Of a DNA stretch of 64,000 bases, positions 36,056 to 45,273 are shown in pieces. The DNA lies in the NCBI GenBank assembly GCA_017461725.1, contig JAFTXG010000019.1, forward strand, positions 62,001-126,000, in the 5' to 3' direction. This stretch comes from Lachnospiraceae bacterium (GTDB taxonomy: Bacteria; Bacillota; Clostridia; Lachnospirales; Lachnospiraceae). The position numbers were made by a program, and so were the translations under genes. The first letter of the stretch is position 1. Each line of letters begins with the position of its first letter. The notes beneath the pieces were generated by a model. That model did no database searches and was not told the DNA's origin. It worked only from the letters and a program-made list of their open reading frames with translations.

Positions 36056-37054
36056 TTACTGTACGGCCTTCCCCCTCCAGTAATCCAGTGTCTCCTGCAG
36101 CGTCTGACTCAACTCAATGGTTTTTTGCCATCCGGTAGTCTCGTTCAGCTTGGAAGTGTCCGCTTCGATAATCGGCACATCCACGGGACGAAGTTTCTTC
36201 GGGTCCACTTCCACCTGAATCTCTTTTTCGCTCAGGGAGAGAATCTGTCTCAGGATATCCTCAATGGCTACCGCATGACCACTGCCCACGTTATAGGTTT
36301 CTCCGGGCTGACCCTTCTGGACCAGCAGCGCGTAGGCGCGAACTACATCGCGCACATCGGTGAACTCTCTCTTTGCGGACAGATTTCCCACGCGGATAAC
36401 CGGCTCCTGCAGTCCGGCTTCAATATCAGCCACCTGCTTACAGAAATCAGCCACAACAAACATGGGAGCCTGATTGGGGCCCACATGATTGAAGGCGCGG
36501 ACCATCATAATGTCCAGGTCATATGCTTTCGCATAAATGGAACCGATCATATTTTGGCAGGCCTTGGTGGCCGCATAGATATTTCCGGGACGGAGCGCAT
36601 TGGTCTCGGGGAGAGGTGTCTCCTCGGGGCGAATATGCCCGTACTCCTCGCCGGAACCGATCAGCAGAATGCGGGGATGGTATACATGCCAGGGCTCGGG
36701 GTGCGGATGATGATCACACTCTGCGATGTCTGCATCCCGGACTGCGCGGATCGCGTCCAGTACATTCACACTGCCCTTGATATTTACATCGATGGTCAAG
36801 CCGGGATTTCTCCAGGAGGCCGCCACAGAGCTCTGTGCAGCCAGATGGAAAATATAGTCGGGGCGGAGATGATCCAGCAGAGAAACGATAGCGTCGCGAT
36901 CCAGAATATCCAGATCATACACATCCACGCCTTCATAGGAGAAGCTCTCGAAGGCCATCTTGGTGGCAGATACATTCCAACCGCAGTCATCTTTACAATG
37001 TTTAATGAGATAGCTGCCGACAAAGCCGGCAGCTCCGATAATCAATGCGTTCAT
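36056..37054 (-). CDS. rmd: NAD(P)-dependent reductase, GDP-6-deoxy-4-keto-mannose reductase type
   Basis: 332 residues, extended SDR fold. It starts MNALIIGAAGFVGSYLI (GxxGxxG), with the catalytic YAATK and the upstream Ser in LIGSGEEYG. Paired with gmd it would reduce GDP-4-keto-6-deoxy-D-mannose to GDP-D-rhamnose. A fucose-type epimerase/reductase (WcaG) is the alternative, but the Rmd-like body and short length favour rhamnose. The start at 37054 has GAGAGGATC upstream; a 16-residue extension is possible but lacks such a site. It begins 17 bp after the gmd stop. Confidence 0.82.
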   Translation of the reverse strand: MNALIIGAAGFVGSYLIKHCKDDCGWNVSATKMAFESFSYEGVDVYDLDILDRDAIVSLLDHLRPDYIFHLAAQSSVAASWRNPGLTIDVNIKGSVNVLDAIRAVRDADIAECDHHPHPEPWHVYHPRILLIGSGEEYGHIRPEETPLPETNALRPGNIYAATKACQNMIGSIYAKAYDLDIMMVRAFNHVGPNQAPMFVVADFCKQVADIEAGLQEPVIRVGNLSAKREFTDVRDVVRAYALLVQKGQPGETYNVGSGHAVAIEDILRQILSLSEKEIQVEVDPKKLRPVDVPIIEADTSKLNETTGWQKTIELSQTLQETLDYWRGKAVQ

Positions 37055-37070
37055 TAATGATCCTCTCGTA

Positions 37071-38162
<1,092 letters not shown>

Positions 38163-38258
38163 ATGATGGACGATATGGGCACACTACATTATTTATATCA
38201 TATCCGAAAAACAGGAAAATAGCAACCCTTTTCCGACGATTATTCCGGAAGAAATCGG

Positions 38259-38287
38259 TTGCCTGTCGCTGTGTTTTGGACTATAAT
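38259..38287 (+). promoter_or_regulatory. Sigma-A promoter of the tldD-tldE genes
   Basis: TTGCCT (38259-38264), a 17-bp spacer and a perfect TATAAT (38282-38287), 32 bp before the start codon of the TldD-like gene and directed away from gmd. Confidence 0.75.
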
Positions 38288-38319
38288 AAAAACCAACAGC
38301 GACGAAAGGAGCATTTATT

Positions 38320-39714
38320 ATGATGACAAACGGAGTATCTTCAAAGATTCTGGAGTCTGTGCTGGCAAAAGCGATGGCGACCGGCGCGGACTATGCGGAA
38401 GTGTTTTTAGAGCACACAGACGGAAAGAACATTTCCCTGATGGATGGAAAGGTTTACACCATCAGTGATCAGGTGATTTCCGGTGCCAGTGTACGTATTT
38501 ATAAGGGGCTTCGCAGTGTATTTGCCAGCACCACCGATTTGACGGAGAAGGGCCTGCTGGCCTGTGCGGAGAAGGTGGCGGCAGTGCTGGGTGAGGGCAG
38601 CGCGCCGATGCATATTCGTCTGCGCGAGCGCATCTTCGGTGATATTCACCCGATCAAGATCGTGCCTTCCACCGTTGCAAATCAGGACAAGATCGATGTG
38701 CTGAAGGAGGCATGCGGTGCGGCCAAGGCATATCATGAGAGCATTTCTCAGGTCAGCGGCAGTATTTTGGATGTGGACCACAAGATTACTATTGCAAACA
38801 GCGAGGGCCTTCTGGCCAGTGACAGACAGATTCGCAGCCGTATCCGCGTGGGCGCGGTGGCGAGCCGTGGCGGAGAAAATCAGACCGGTTCCTGTGCACC
38901 CGGAAAGCGCCGCGGTTTTGAACTCTGCGAGATGATCGACCCCAAGGCGGTGGGCGTAGAGGCGGCTGAGCAGGCAGTGACCATGTTAAATGCAGGGTAT
39001 TGTCCGGCAGGAAAGATGGCGGTAGCCATCGGAAACGGTTTCGGCGGCGTTATTTTCCATGAGGCCTGCGGTCACTCTCTGGAGGCGGCATCGGTGGCTT
39101 ACGGTCAGTCCGAGTTTGCCGGAAAACTGGGCCAGCAGATCGCTAATCCCAAGGTTACTGCCATCGACGACGGAACCATTCCCAATGAGTGGGGCTCCAT
39201 CAATATCGATGATGAGGGTACTCCCGCACAGAAAAATGTGCTGATTGAGAACGGTATCCTGAAATCTTATATGATCGACAAGTTCAACGGACGCCGCATG
39301 GGCATGGCTTCCACCGGAAATTCCAGAAGACAGAGCTATGCTTACGAGCCGGTTTCCCGTATGACAAACACCTACATTGCGCCCGGCGAGGACAGCGATG
39401 AGGAGATCATCTCCTCCATCGAGTACGGTCTGTATGCGAAGAAGATGGGCGGCGGTTCCGTAAATCCCGTGACCGGCGAGTTCAATTTCGGCGTGGCTGA
39501 GGGCTATATGGTGCGAAACGGTAAGATCTGCGAGGCCGTCCGCGGAGCCAGCCTGGTAGGAAAGGGCTCAGAGGTAATTCAGAAGATTGATATGGTAAGC
39601 CGCGATCTTGATCTGTCCGCAGGTATGTGCGGTGCATCCAGCGGAAGCGTTCCCACCAACGTGGGACAGCCCATGATCCGTGTATCTGAGATCACGGTGG
39701 GCGGACGCAGCTGA
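38320..39714 (+). CDS. tldD: TldD-family metalloprotease subunit
   Basis: 464 residues, catalytic subunit of the TldD/TldE (PmbA) heterodimer, which degrades unfolded peptides and matures some ribosomal peptides such as microcin B17. The zinc-binding HEACGH motif (HExxxH) lies at 247-252 within GVIFHEACGHSLEA. The N-terminal domain starts with a predicted helix and ADYAEVFLEH. AAAGGAG precedes two adjacent ATGs. The partner gene follows after 92 bp. No precursor peptide or modification enzyme is obvious nearby, so a housekeeping role is likely. Confidence 0.95.
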   Translation: MMTNGVSSKILESVLAKAMATGADYAEVFLEHTDGKNISLMDGKVYTISDQVISGASVRIYKGLRSVFASTTDLTEKGLLACAEKVAAVLGEGSAPMHIRLRERIFGDIHPIKIVPSTVANQDKIDVLKEACGAAKAYHESISQVSGSILDVDHKITIANSEGLLASDRQIRSRIRVGAVASRGGENQTGSCAPGKRRGFELCEMIDPKAVGVEAAEQAVTMLNAGYCPAGKMAVAIGNGFGGVIFHEACGHSLEAASVAYGQSEFAGKLGQQIANPKVTAIDDGTIPNEWGSINIDDEGTPAQKNVLIENGILKSYMIDKFNGRRMGMASTGNSRRQSYAYEPVSRMTNTYIAPGEDSDEEIISSIEYGLYAKKMGGGSVNPVTGEFNFGVAEGYMVRNGKICEAVRGASLVGKGSEVIQKIDMVSRDLDLSAGMCGASSGSVPTNVGQPMIRVSEITVGGRS

Positions 39715-39806
39715 TAAGGCGGTGCGCTTCAGGGGAGTGATGATTCCCGACGGCATACAGGATGAAAATGACAGGCATCAAGATCATGAGAAAAGAGGAT
39801 AAACGC

Positions 39807-41141
39807 ATGAATTATCAGGAGTTTAAGGATTTGGTTTTTGAGACGGCCAAAGCAAATGGCCTTACAGAATATGAGCTTTATTATAAGGAGTCACAGTCCA
39901 CAGAGCTGGGCGCTTTCGGCGGGGAGATCAATGCATTTTCCAGTTCCGATTCCGCAGAAGCGGGTCTTCGCTGTGTATGTGGCGGTCATATCGGATATGC
40001 GTCCACCAGCCTGTTCACCGCTGAGGAGGCGGACAGTTTGGTGGAGCGTGCGATGGAAAACGCTCTTTCCATGGAGAAGGAGGAGCCGGTCCTGTTCTGC
40101 AAGGGCGGCCTGGAGTATCGGGAGGTCAATCCCAGAGTGGTGGAGGATATCCCCACCTCTCAGATGGTGGAGATCGCATTGAAGGCGCTGCAGTGCTGCC
40201 GGGAGGCAGATGAGCGAGTGACGGCATCATCCATGACCTCCGCAGTGATCCAGCACTCCACCACTTGTCTGGACAATTCCAACGGAGTACATCTGCAGAA
40301 TACCACCCACGTGGGTGCTGTGATTCCTCAGGTCATCGTGACCGAGGGCGGCGAAACCTGCGATGCGCACGATTTCAAGCTTGGAAATCTGCATGAGGCA
40401 GATCTGGAGAAGCTGGCGAAGGAGACAGTACAGAAAGCACTGGATAAGATGGGCGCGGGCGTTCCCGACAGCGGCAAGTATCCGCTGGTGCTCTCCAACA
40501 GCGCTATGAGCAGTTTGCTGGGCGTGTTCTCCAGCGCATTCTCTGCGGAGAATGCACAGAACGGCCTTTCTTTGATGAAGGGTAAGGAGGGAACGCAGAT
40601 TGCGGCTGAGTGCGTTACCCTGTTGGACAATCCATTCTACGAAGAGAGCTTCAGACAGAGCTCTTTCGACGCCGAGGGCACCCCTGCAAAGTGCAAGGCA
40701 GTGGTTGACAAGGGCGTATTGACTACCCTGCTTCACAATCTGGCGACTGCAGCCAAGGCGGGTGTAGAGTCCACCGGAAACGCATCCCGTGGCTCCGTGG
40801 ATTCACCGATCACCGTGAGACCCACCAACTTCTACTTCCAGCCCGGCGAGTACACCGCCGAGGAGCTCTATGAGAAGGCAGGAGAAGGCGTTCTGGTCAC
40901 CGGTCTGGGCGGACTCCATGCAGGAGCGGACTTTGTCACCGGAGATTTCTCCCTGCAGAGCAGCGGATTTATGATCCGCGGCGGAAAGAAGGCGGAGCCG
41001 GTGAAGTCCTTTACCATCGCCGGAAACTTCTATCAGATGCTTAAAGATATCACCGCTTTGGGCAATGATATGGAGCTGGGTCTGTCCTGTATCGGATCTC
41101 CCAGTGTGCTGGTCAGCGAGATCACGGTAGCCGGTAAATAA
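39807..41141 (+). CDS. tldE: TldE/PmbA-family protease subunit
   Basis: 444 residues, same fold as TldD but without the HExxxH motif, as expected for the non-catalytic partner. GLTEYELYYKESQSTELG near the N-terminus and the C-terminal GNASRGSVDSPITV and ETHEITVAG-type region match the family. The start at 39807 (MNYQEFKDL) has GAGG upstream; in-frame ATGs at 39762 and 39768 lack one and add a basic tail. Co-transcribed with tldD. Confidence 0.93.
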   Translation: MNYQEFKDLVFETAKANGLTEYELYYKESQSTELGAFGGEINAFSSSDSAEAGLRCVCGGHIGYASTSLFTAEEADSLVERAMENALSMEKEEPVLFCKGGLEYREVNPRVVEDIPTSQMVEIALKALQCCREADERVTASSMTSAVIQHSTTCLDNSNGVHLQNTTHVGAVIPQVIVTEGGETCDAHDFKLGNLHEADLEKLAKETVQKALDKMGAGVPDSGKYPLVLSNSAMSSLLGVFSSAFSAENAQNGLSLMKGKEGTQIAAECVTLLDNPFYEESFRQSSFDAEGTPAKCKAVVDKGVLTTLLHNLATAAKAGVESTGNASRGSVDSPITVRPTNFYFQPGEYTAEELYEKAGEGVLVTGLGGLHAGADFVTGDFSLQSSGFMIRGGKKAEPVKSFTIAGNFYQMLKDITALGNDMELGLSCIGSPSVLVSEITVAGK

Positions 41142-41224
41142 AGATTCCGACAGATGATCAGGCATATAGAGAGGTTTTTGTGTAAGTGTGTGACCAGAGA
41201 GGGATAGCAGGGTCGGAGGAGAAG

Positions 41225-42049
41225 ATGATATATAAATTACTTGCTTTGGATATGGACGGTACAGTTCTGGCTCCCGACACTACCATGACGGCGGTGACGC
41301 GTGAGGCTATCACACAGGCATTGGATGCGGGGGTCACTGTGGTTTTCTGCAGTGGCCGCTGCAAGGACGAGATCCGCGAGTTTGTGGAGATATTCCCGAA
41401 GATGCGGTATGTTGTCTGTGAGAATGGCGTGTGCGTGTGGGATATCGAGACGGACAGCTATGTGGATTTTCGAGGATTGGAGCGCTCCGTGTCCGACCGG
41501 ATACTGGCGACGGCGGAAGGCTATGATGTGCTGATCCAGCTGGGCATTGACGGAAAATATTATCTGCAGGATGGCTATCTGGAGCGGCTCGATGAGTTCG
41601 GTCTGGGGAAGTATTACGGACTGCTCTCCGAGACCGGCGGTATCGCGTCGGATCTGATGCAGTTTTACCATGACTATGACGGCCTTGTCAGCAAGATCAA
41701 TTTTTATTGTAACAAAAAGTCAGACCGGGCGGAGATATTTGCCAAACTGGAGAAGGAAGATCTTCCGATATATCTCTTGTCCGGATTGGCGGACAATATC
41801 GAGATGAATTCCACCAGCGCCGGCAAGGATGTGGGACTGCAGGCATTGTGCGAGCATCTGGGGATCACAGCAGAGCAGGTGATCGCCATCGGCGATAATC
41901 TGAACGATATCTCCATGTTAAAATTTGCCGGGTTTTCCATCGCCATGGGCAATGCCAGACCGGAGGTCAAGGCGATCTGCAAGGCAGAGACTCTGGACAA
42001 CGGTCGCGATGGTGTGGCGGCTGCAATTCATAAGTATATTTTGCACTGA
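41225..42049 (+). CDS. Cof-type HAD-IIB phosphatase
   Basis: 274 residues. Motif I is LALDMDGTVL with the nucleophile Asp at 9 and Asp at 11. The C-terminal IAIGDNLNDISMLKFAG plus SIAMGNA is the Cof-type motif IV. Such enzymes dephosphorylate sugar phosphates or flavin and pyridoxal phosphates. The start at 41225 has GGAGGAG upstream, and an upstream in-frame ATG at 41186 has no ribosome binding site. Substrate unknown. It lies 83 bp after tldE. Confidence 0.94.
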   Translation: MIYKLLALDMDGTVLAPDTTMTAVTREAITQALDAGVTVVFCSGRCKDEIREFVEIFPKMRYVVCENGVCVWDIETDSYVDFRGLERSVSDRILATAEGYDVLIQLGIDGKYYLQDGYLERLDEFGLGKYYGLLSETGGIASDLMQFYHDYDGLVSKINFYCNKKSDRAEIFAKLEKEDLPIYLLSGLADNIEMNSTSAGKDVGLQALCEHLGITAEQVIAIGDNLNDISMLKFAGFSIAMGNARPEVKAICKAETLDNGRDGVAAAIHKYILH

Positions 42050-42124
42050 TTGCGAGCCAGTGGAAAGTGAGAAATGATCTTGTGGGAAAAGTCTCGGATG
42101 TTATGGAGATAAAGAGGTGTTGTA

Positions 42125-42430
42125 ATGTTAGATAAATCACAGATGATGCCTTTCAACTTTTTGTCCTACGGCGGTGTGATCACCGGAGAACAAAAGGGGA
42201 TGCGCTATCGTCTGAAGAGAGTTGGCGATAAGCCTGACTTTAAGCTGTGCGCGGAGGTCTGGCCGGGACCGTTCGGTCACGATGCGACACCGGAGGAACG
42301 GATCACGGCGCAGGAGTTCCCCTACAGTGCTGATGGAAGGGAGCAGGCCATCGATTGGATGACGGATCAGTATGATTCCAGAAGAGAAGAGTGGGATAAT
42401 GTTCCCTCTATATTAAATGCGAAGTTATAA
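42125..42430 (+). CDS. Small conserved-looking protein of unknown function
   Basis: 101 residues, soluble, acidic, rich in aromatics: MMPFNFLSYGGVITGEQ, KLCAEVWPGPFGHDATP and IDWMTDQYDSRREEW. AGAGGTG precedes the ATG. It follows the HAD gene by 75 bp and is followed by a strong terminator. The regular codon use and good ribosome binding site support a real gene. I do not recognise the family. Confidence 0.8.
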   Translation: MLDKSQMMPFNFLSYGGVITGEQKGMRYRLKRVGDKPDFKLCAEVWPGPFGHDATPEERITAQEFPYSADGREQAIDWMTDQYDSRREEWDNVPSILNAKL

Positions 42431-42469
42431 TTAAGGGGCAGTTATTAGGAAAGAAATTTTGTGAACGAA

Positions 42470-42515
42470 CGAGACCATCTAAAATAAACGATTGGGTTTA
42501 TTTTAGATGGTCTCG
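42470..42515. terminator. Long perfect hairpin, bidirectional terminator
   Basis: A perfect 20-bp stem with a 6-nt loop: CGAGACCATCTAAAATAAAC (42470-42489) and its complement (42496-42515). It is flanked by a further inverted pair GGGCAGTTA / TAACTGCCC (about 42437-42445 and 42540-42548). It ends the HAD/small-gene unit and also the ManC-ManA gene from the other strand. Confidence 0.8.
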
Positions 42516-42602
42516 TGTGGTTAGTGTGTTGTGCTATTTGTAACTGCCCTTCTAGTTTCGTGACGCGTTCAATGTACATCCGGGAAAACGGGTTCTTATC
42601 TA

Positions 42603-44942
42603 TCAAATATGGGTCGCGATCAGGCGGCAGGTGCCTTCAATCTGCAGTTTGATTTGAGCTGCGGGAGCGAAGAGGCTGTCACCCTTTTTGAAATCGATCG
42701 TGCGATCACCGTACAGGATGCGGCCATGCCCCTCGAGAACGGTGAATGTCATGAAAGAGGCATCGCTCATGGAGATCGTGGTCTCGCCGTTGATCACATA
42801 GAGTGAGCTCTCAAAGTATTTGCAGCTGCCCAGCTGCTGGACAATGGCAGTGCCGGGGGCAATGCCCGAGGGAGAAATTGCCTCTCTGGTCTCGGGGATG
42901 GTGGAGCGTTTCAAGTTCATGACATCCAGAGCACGATCCAAATGGAGCTCTCTCAGATTTCCATCCTTGTCTCTGCGTTGGAAATCATAGAGACGGTAGG
43001 TTGAGTTAGAACTCTGCTGGATCTCACACACGGTAATGCCGGCGCCGATGGCATGGACTGTACCCGCCTCGATGAAATAGGTGTCTCCGGGATGAACGGG
43101 AACAGCATTGAGAACTTCCTCTATGGTGCCGTTCAGTATGCGCTCGGCGACTTCCTCCCGGGTGACATCCCGATTGAAACCGTAATAGATGAATGCCCCT
43201 TCCCGGCAACCCAGGATATGCCACATCTCATTTTTGCCATATTCATTTTCGATAGCCATGGCATAATCGTCGCCCGGGTGTACCTGAATGGAAAGACAGC
43301 TGTCGGCATCAATATATTTGACCAGAATCGGGAAATCCTGGAAAGCCTGGCTCTTCCAACCAAGACCGTCGGCACCCAGTCTCTCCAGATACTCGTTAAA
43401 AATCAGGCCGCAACAGGGGCCGCTGATAACTGTGCTGGTACCAAACGGGTGAGCGGAAAGTTCCCAGGTTTCAGCTACGATGGAGCCGGGAGTTCCCTTG
43501 CCGAAGTCTGTGTACAGGTTAGTGCCACCCCACAGGGCATCCTTGATGAATGGAGCCAGTTTGATGATCTCGTAGGGGAGCTCGGAGGTCTGGCTGAGAG
43601 TGTCCTCCTCCTGCAGAATCTTACCCATGGAGGTCTCAATGATCAGCAGGTTTTCCTCGCCGATATTGGACAGGCGGTGATATGTGCCGGGGGTGACGGA
43701 CACGGTGTCTCCGTTTGTATATTCATGACTCTTGCCATCAATGATGATCCGGGCATGACCGCTGACGATGGTCCAGTGCTCGCTTCGGTGCGCATGGCGG
43801 TGCAGACGCATGGAGCGGCCCGGATAGAGGGTAACCCGCTTGATGCGGAAGGCAGGCTCCTCGCGGAGAATCTCATAGTATCCCCAGCTGCGCCACAGGA
43901 CGCGGTCATGGTCGAAGAAATCTGCATACTCATCGTGGTGATCGCGGAGGATCTGCTTCATCTCATAGCCGTAGCCTTTCTTTGTGATAAACAGGCCGTC
44001 GGGAGTGTTGATGATCAGAGCATCGTCCATGCGATTAGCCACCACCAGCTGGTCGTCGCAGCGGTTGATGATCGTCGTGTTTTCACAGTTGTTTTTGATG
44101 ACCTGGCTGGAGTCCTCCTCGTAGGCGTAGTCAGCCAGTGCCTCCAACTCGGCGATGTCCTTCCAGCTCATGTGCGCCTGGACACTGCGCAGAAGGTCGG
44201 TGCGCTCAAAGAGAGCGCGCTCGATGCCGATGGGAGCCAGCGCATCCAGCGGTTTTTGGGGGATCAGGCCGGGTTTACTCTTTTTGTCCTGGAAGGAAGG
44301 CAAAAAGCAATCCAGACAAGCCTGGTAAACTTCCGGGGTGTGGCGCTTTAACTCATTCAGGAAAATCTCAGAGCGGAAAATATACAGCCCGCAGTTCCAC
44401 AGATAATCCCCGGAATCCACCATGGCGGTGGCGGTGGAAAGATCTGGTTTCTCCTTAAATGCGGGAAGGTCAGATTCTTTGGCATCGGTGCGTCGCAGAT
44501 AGCCGTATCCTTGATGGGGAGACTCGGGAGTCACGCCGACAGCGGCCAGAAAGCCCTGCTCGGCCAGAGTCTTTGCTTCGAGGACAGCGCTGCGGTAATC
44601 TCCGCTGGAAATAATATGGTCTGCGGGGACTACATAGATCAGTTCATCAGCCGCAAAACTCATGGCAGCCAGTGCGATGGCAGGAGCGGTGCCTTTGCCC
44701 TCCTGCTCCAACAGGCATCGGCAGCGAATACCCTGGAATTCCTTGAGCTGGGCTTTTACGGTGTGTTCATAGGAGGCATTGGTCACCACCAGAAATTCGT
44801 CACAGAAAGGGATGTTGCGTGCGATGATCTCCTGGAACAGGGAACGGTTTTTGCGCACATGCATAAACTGTTTGGGTAAGGTTTTGCGGGACAGGGGCCA
44901 GAGACGGTCGCTGCTGCCGCCGGCTAAGATCACACATTTCAT
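42603..44942 (-). CDS. Fused mannose-1-phosphate guanylyltransferase / mannose-6-phosphate isomerase
   Basis: 779 residues in three parts. Residues 1-~280 are the GDP-mannose pyrophosphorylase domain: ILAGGSSDRLWPLSR, LPKQF and FKEKPD. Residues ~335-450 are the cupin-type (type II) isomerase half of ManC-like proteins: MRLHRHAHRSEHWTIVSG and PGTYHRLSN. Residues ~455-779 form a second, complete type I isomerase: IIKLAPFIKDALWGG, IQVHPGDDY, GKNEMWHIL and YFIEAGTVHAIG. So it can take fructose-6-phosphate to mannose-6-phosphate and mannose-1-phosphate to GDP-mannose; the phosphomannomutase step is not encoded here. It supplies Gmd. Fusion with an extra ManA module is unusual. Confidence 0.93.
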   Translation of the reverse strand: MKCVILAGGSSDRLWPLSRKTLPKQFMHVRKNRSLFQEIIARNIPFCDEFLVVTNASYEHTVKAQLKEFQGIRCRCLLEQEGKGTAPAIALAAMSFAADELIYVVPADHIISSGDYRSAVLEAKTLAEQGFLAAVGVTPESPHQGYGYLRRTDAKESDLPAFKEKPDLSTATAMVDSGDYLWNCGLYIFRSEIFLNELKRHTPEVYQACLDCFLPSFQDKKSKPGLIPQKPLDALAPIGIERALFERTDLLRSVQAHMSWKDIAELEALADYAYEEDSSQVIKNNCENTTIINRCDDQLVVANRMDDALIINTPDGLFITKKGYGYEMKQILRDHHDEYADFFDHDRVLWRSWGYYEILREEPAFRIKRVTLYPGRSMRLHRHAHRSEHWTIVSGHARIIIDGKSHEYTNGDTVSVTPGTYHRLSNIGEENLLIIETSMGKILQEEDTLSQTSELPYEIIKLAPFIKDALWGGTNLYTDFGKGTPGSIVAETWELSAHPFGTSTVISGPCCGLIFNEYLERLGADGLGWKSQAFQDFPILVKYIDADSCLSIQVHPGDDYAMAIENEYGKNEMWHILGCREGAFIYYGFNRDVTREEVAERILNGTIEEVLNAVPVHPGDTYFIEAGTVHAIGAGITVCEIQQSSNSTYRLYDFQRRDKDGNLRELHLDRALDVMNLKRSTIPETREAISPSGIAPGTAIVQQLGSCKYFESSLYVINGETTISMSDASFMTFTVLEGHGRILYGDRTIDFKKGDSLFAPAAQIKLQIEGTCRLIATHI

Positions 44943-45013
44943 GGGAAAGTCTCCTTAGGGAATCGGTATTCAGATTCGTTCTTTTAGGATTTTACATCCT
45001 CCATCGTATCCAA

Positions 45014-45042
45014 ATTGTATCATGGTACTGCAGAAAATGCAA
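45014..45042 (-). promoter_or_regulatory. Sigma-A promoter of the ManC-ManA fusion gene
   Basis: On the minus strand, TTGCAT (45042-45037), a 17-bp spacer and TACAAT (45019-45014), 72 bp before the start codon. The start itself has AAGGAG upstream. Confidence 0.7.
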
Positions 45043-45111
45043 GATGAGAAGGTTTGTTGGTAAAAATCCATGCGCGCAGGCCATCGAGATTCGCACTTTC
45101 TCAGATAATAC

Positions 45112-45140
45112 TTGCGAATCCGAATTAAATCGGGTAGAAT
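45112..45140 (+). promoter_or_regulatory. Probable promoter of the two-module GT2 gene
   Basis: TTGCGA (45112-45117), a 17-bp spacer and TAGAAT (45135-45140). The 331-bp gap between the divergent genes (44943-45273) otherwise holds only the opposing promoter and the leader. Confidence 0.6.
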
Positions 45141-45273
45141 GTACAATAGAATATTATGACATAAGGGTCAAAAGGTCATGCGTTTCATGCTTGCATGGAA
45201 AGGCATGGCTTTGGGACCTACATCATATTATGGAGTATTGCGTCGCGAAATTTGCGGCGGAATGGAGAATGAG

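Noticed and set aside
35975-37057. Plus-strand open frame of 360 codons opposite the rmd-like gene
   Set aside because: It starts inside the terminator hairpin and is antisense to a gene with a clear SDR fold.
43053-44351. 432-codon plus-strand open frame within the ManC-ManA fusion gene
   Set aside because: Antisense to a gene with clear catalytic motifs. The translation has no recognisable domain and is an effect of GC-rich codon bias.
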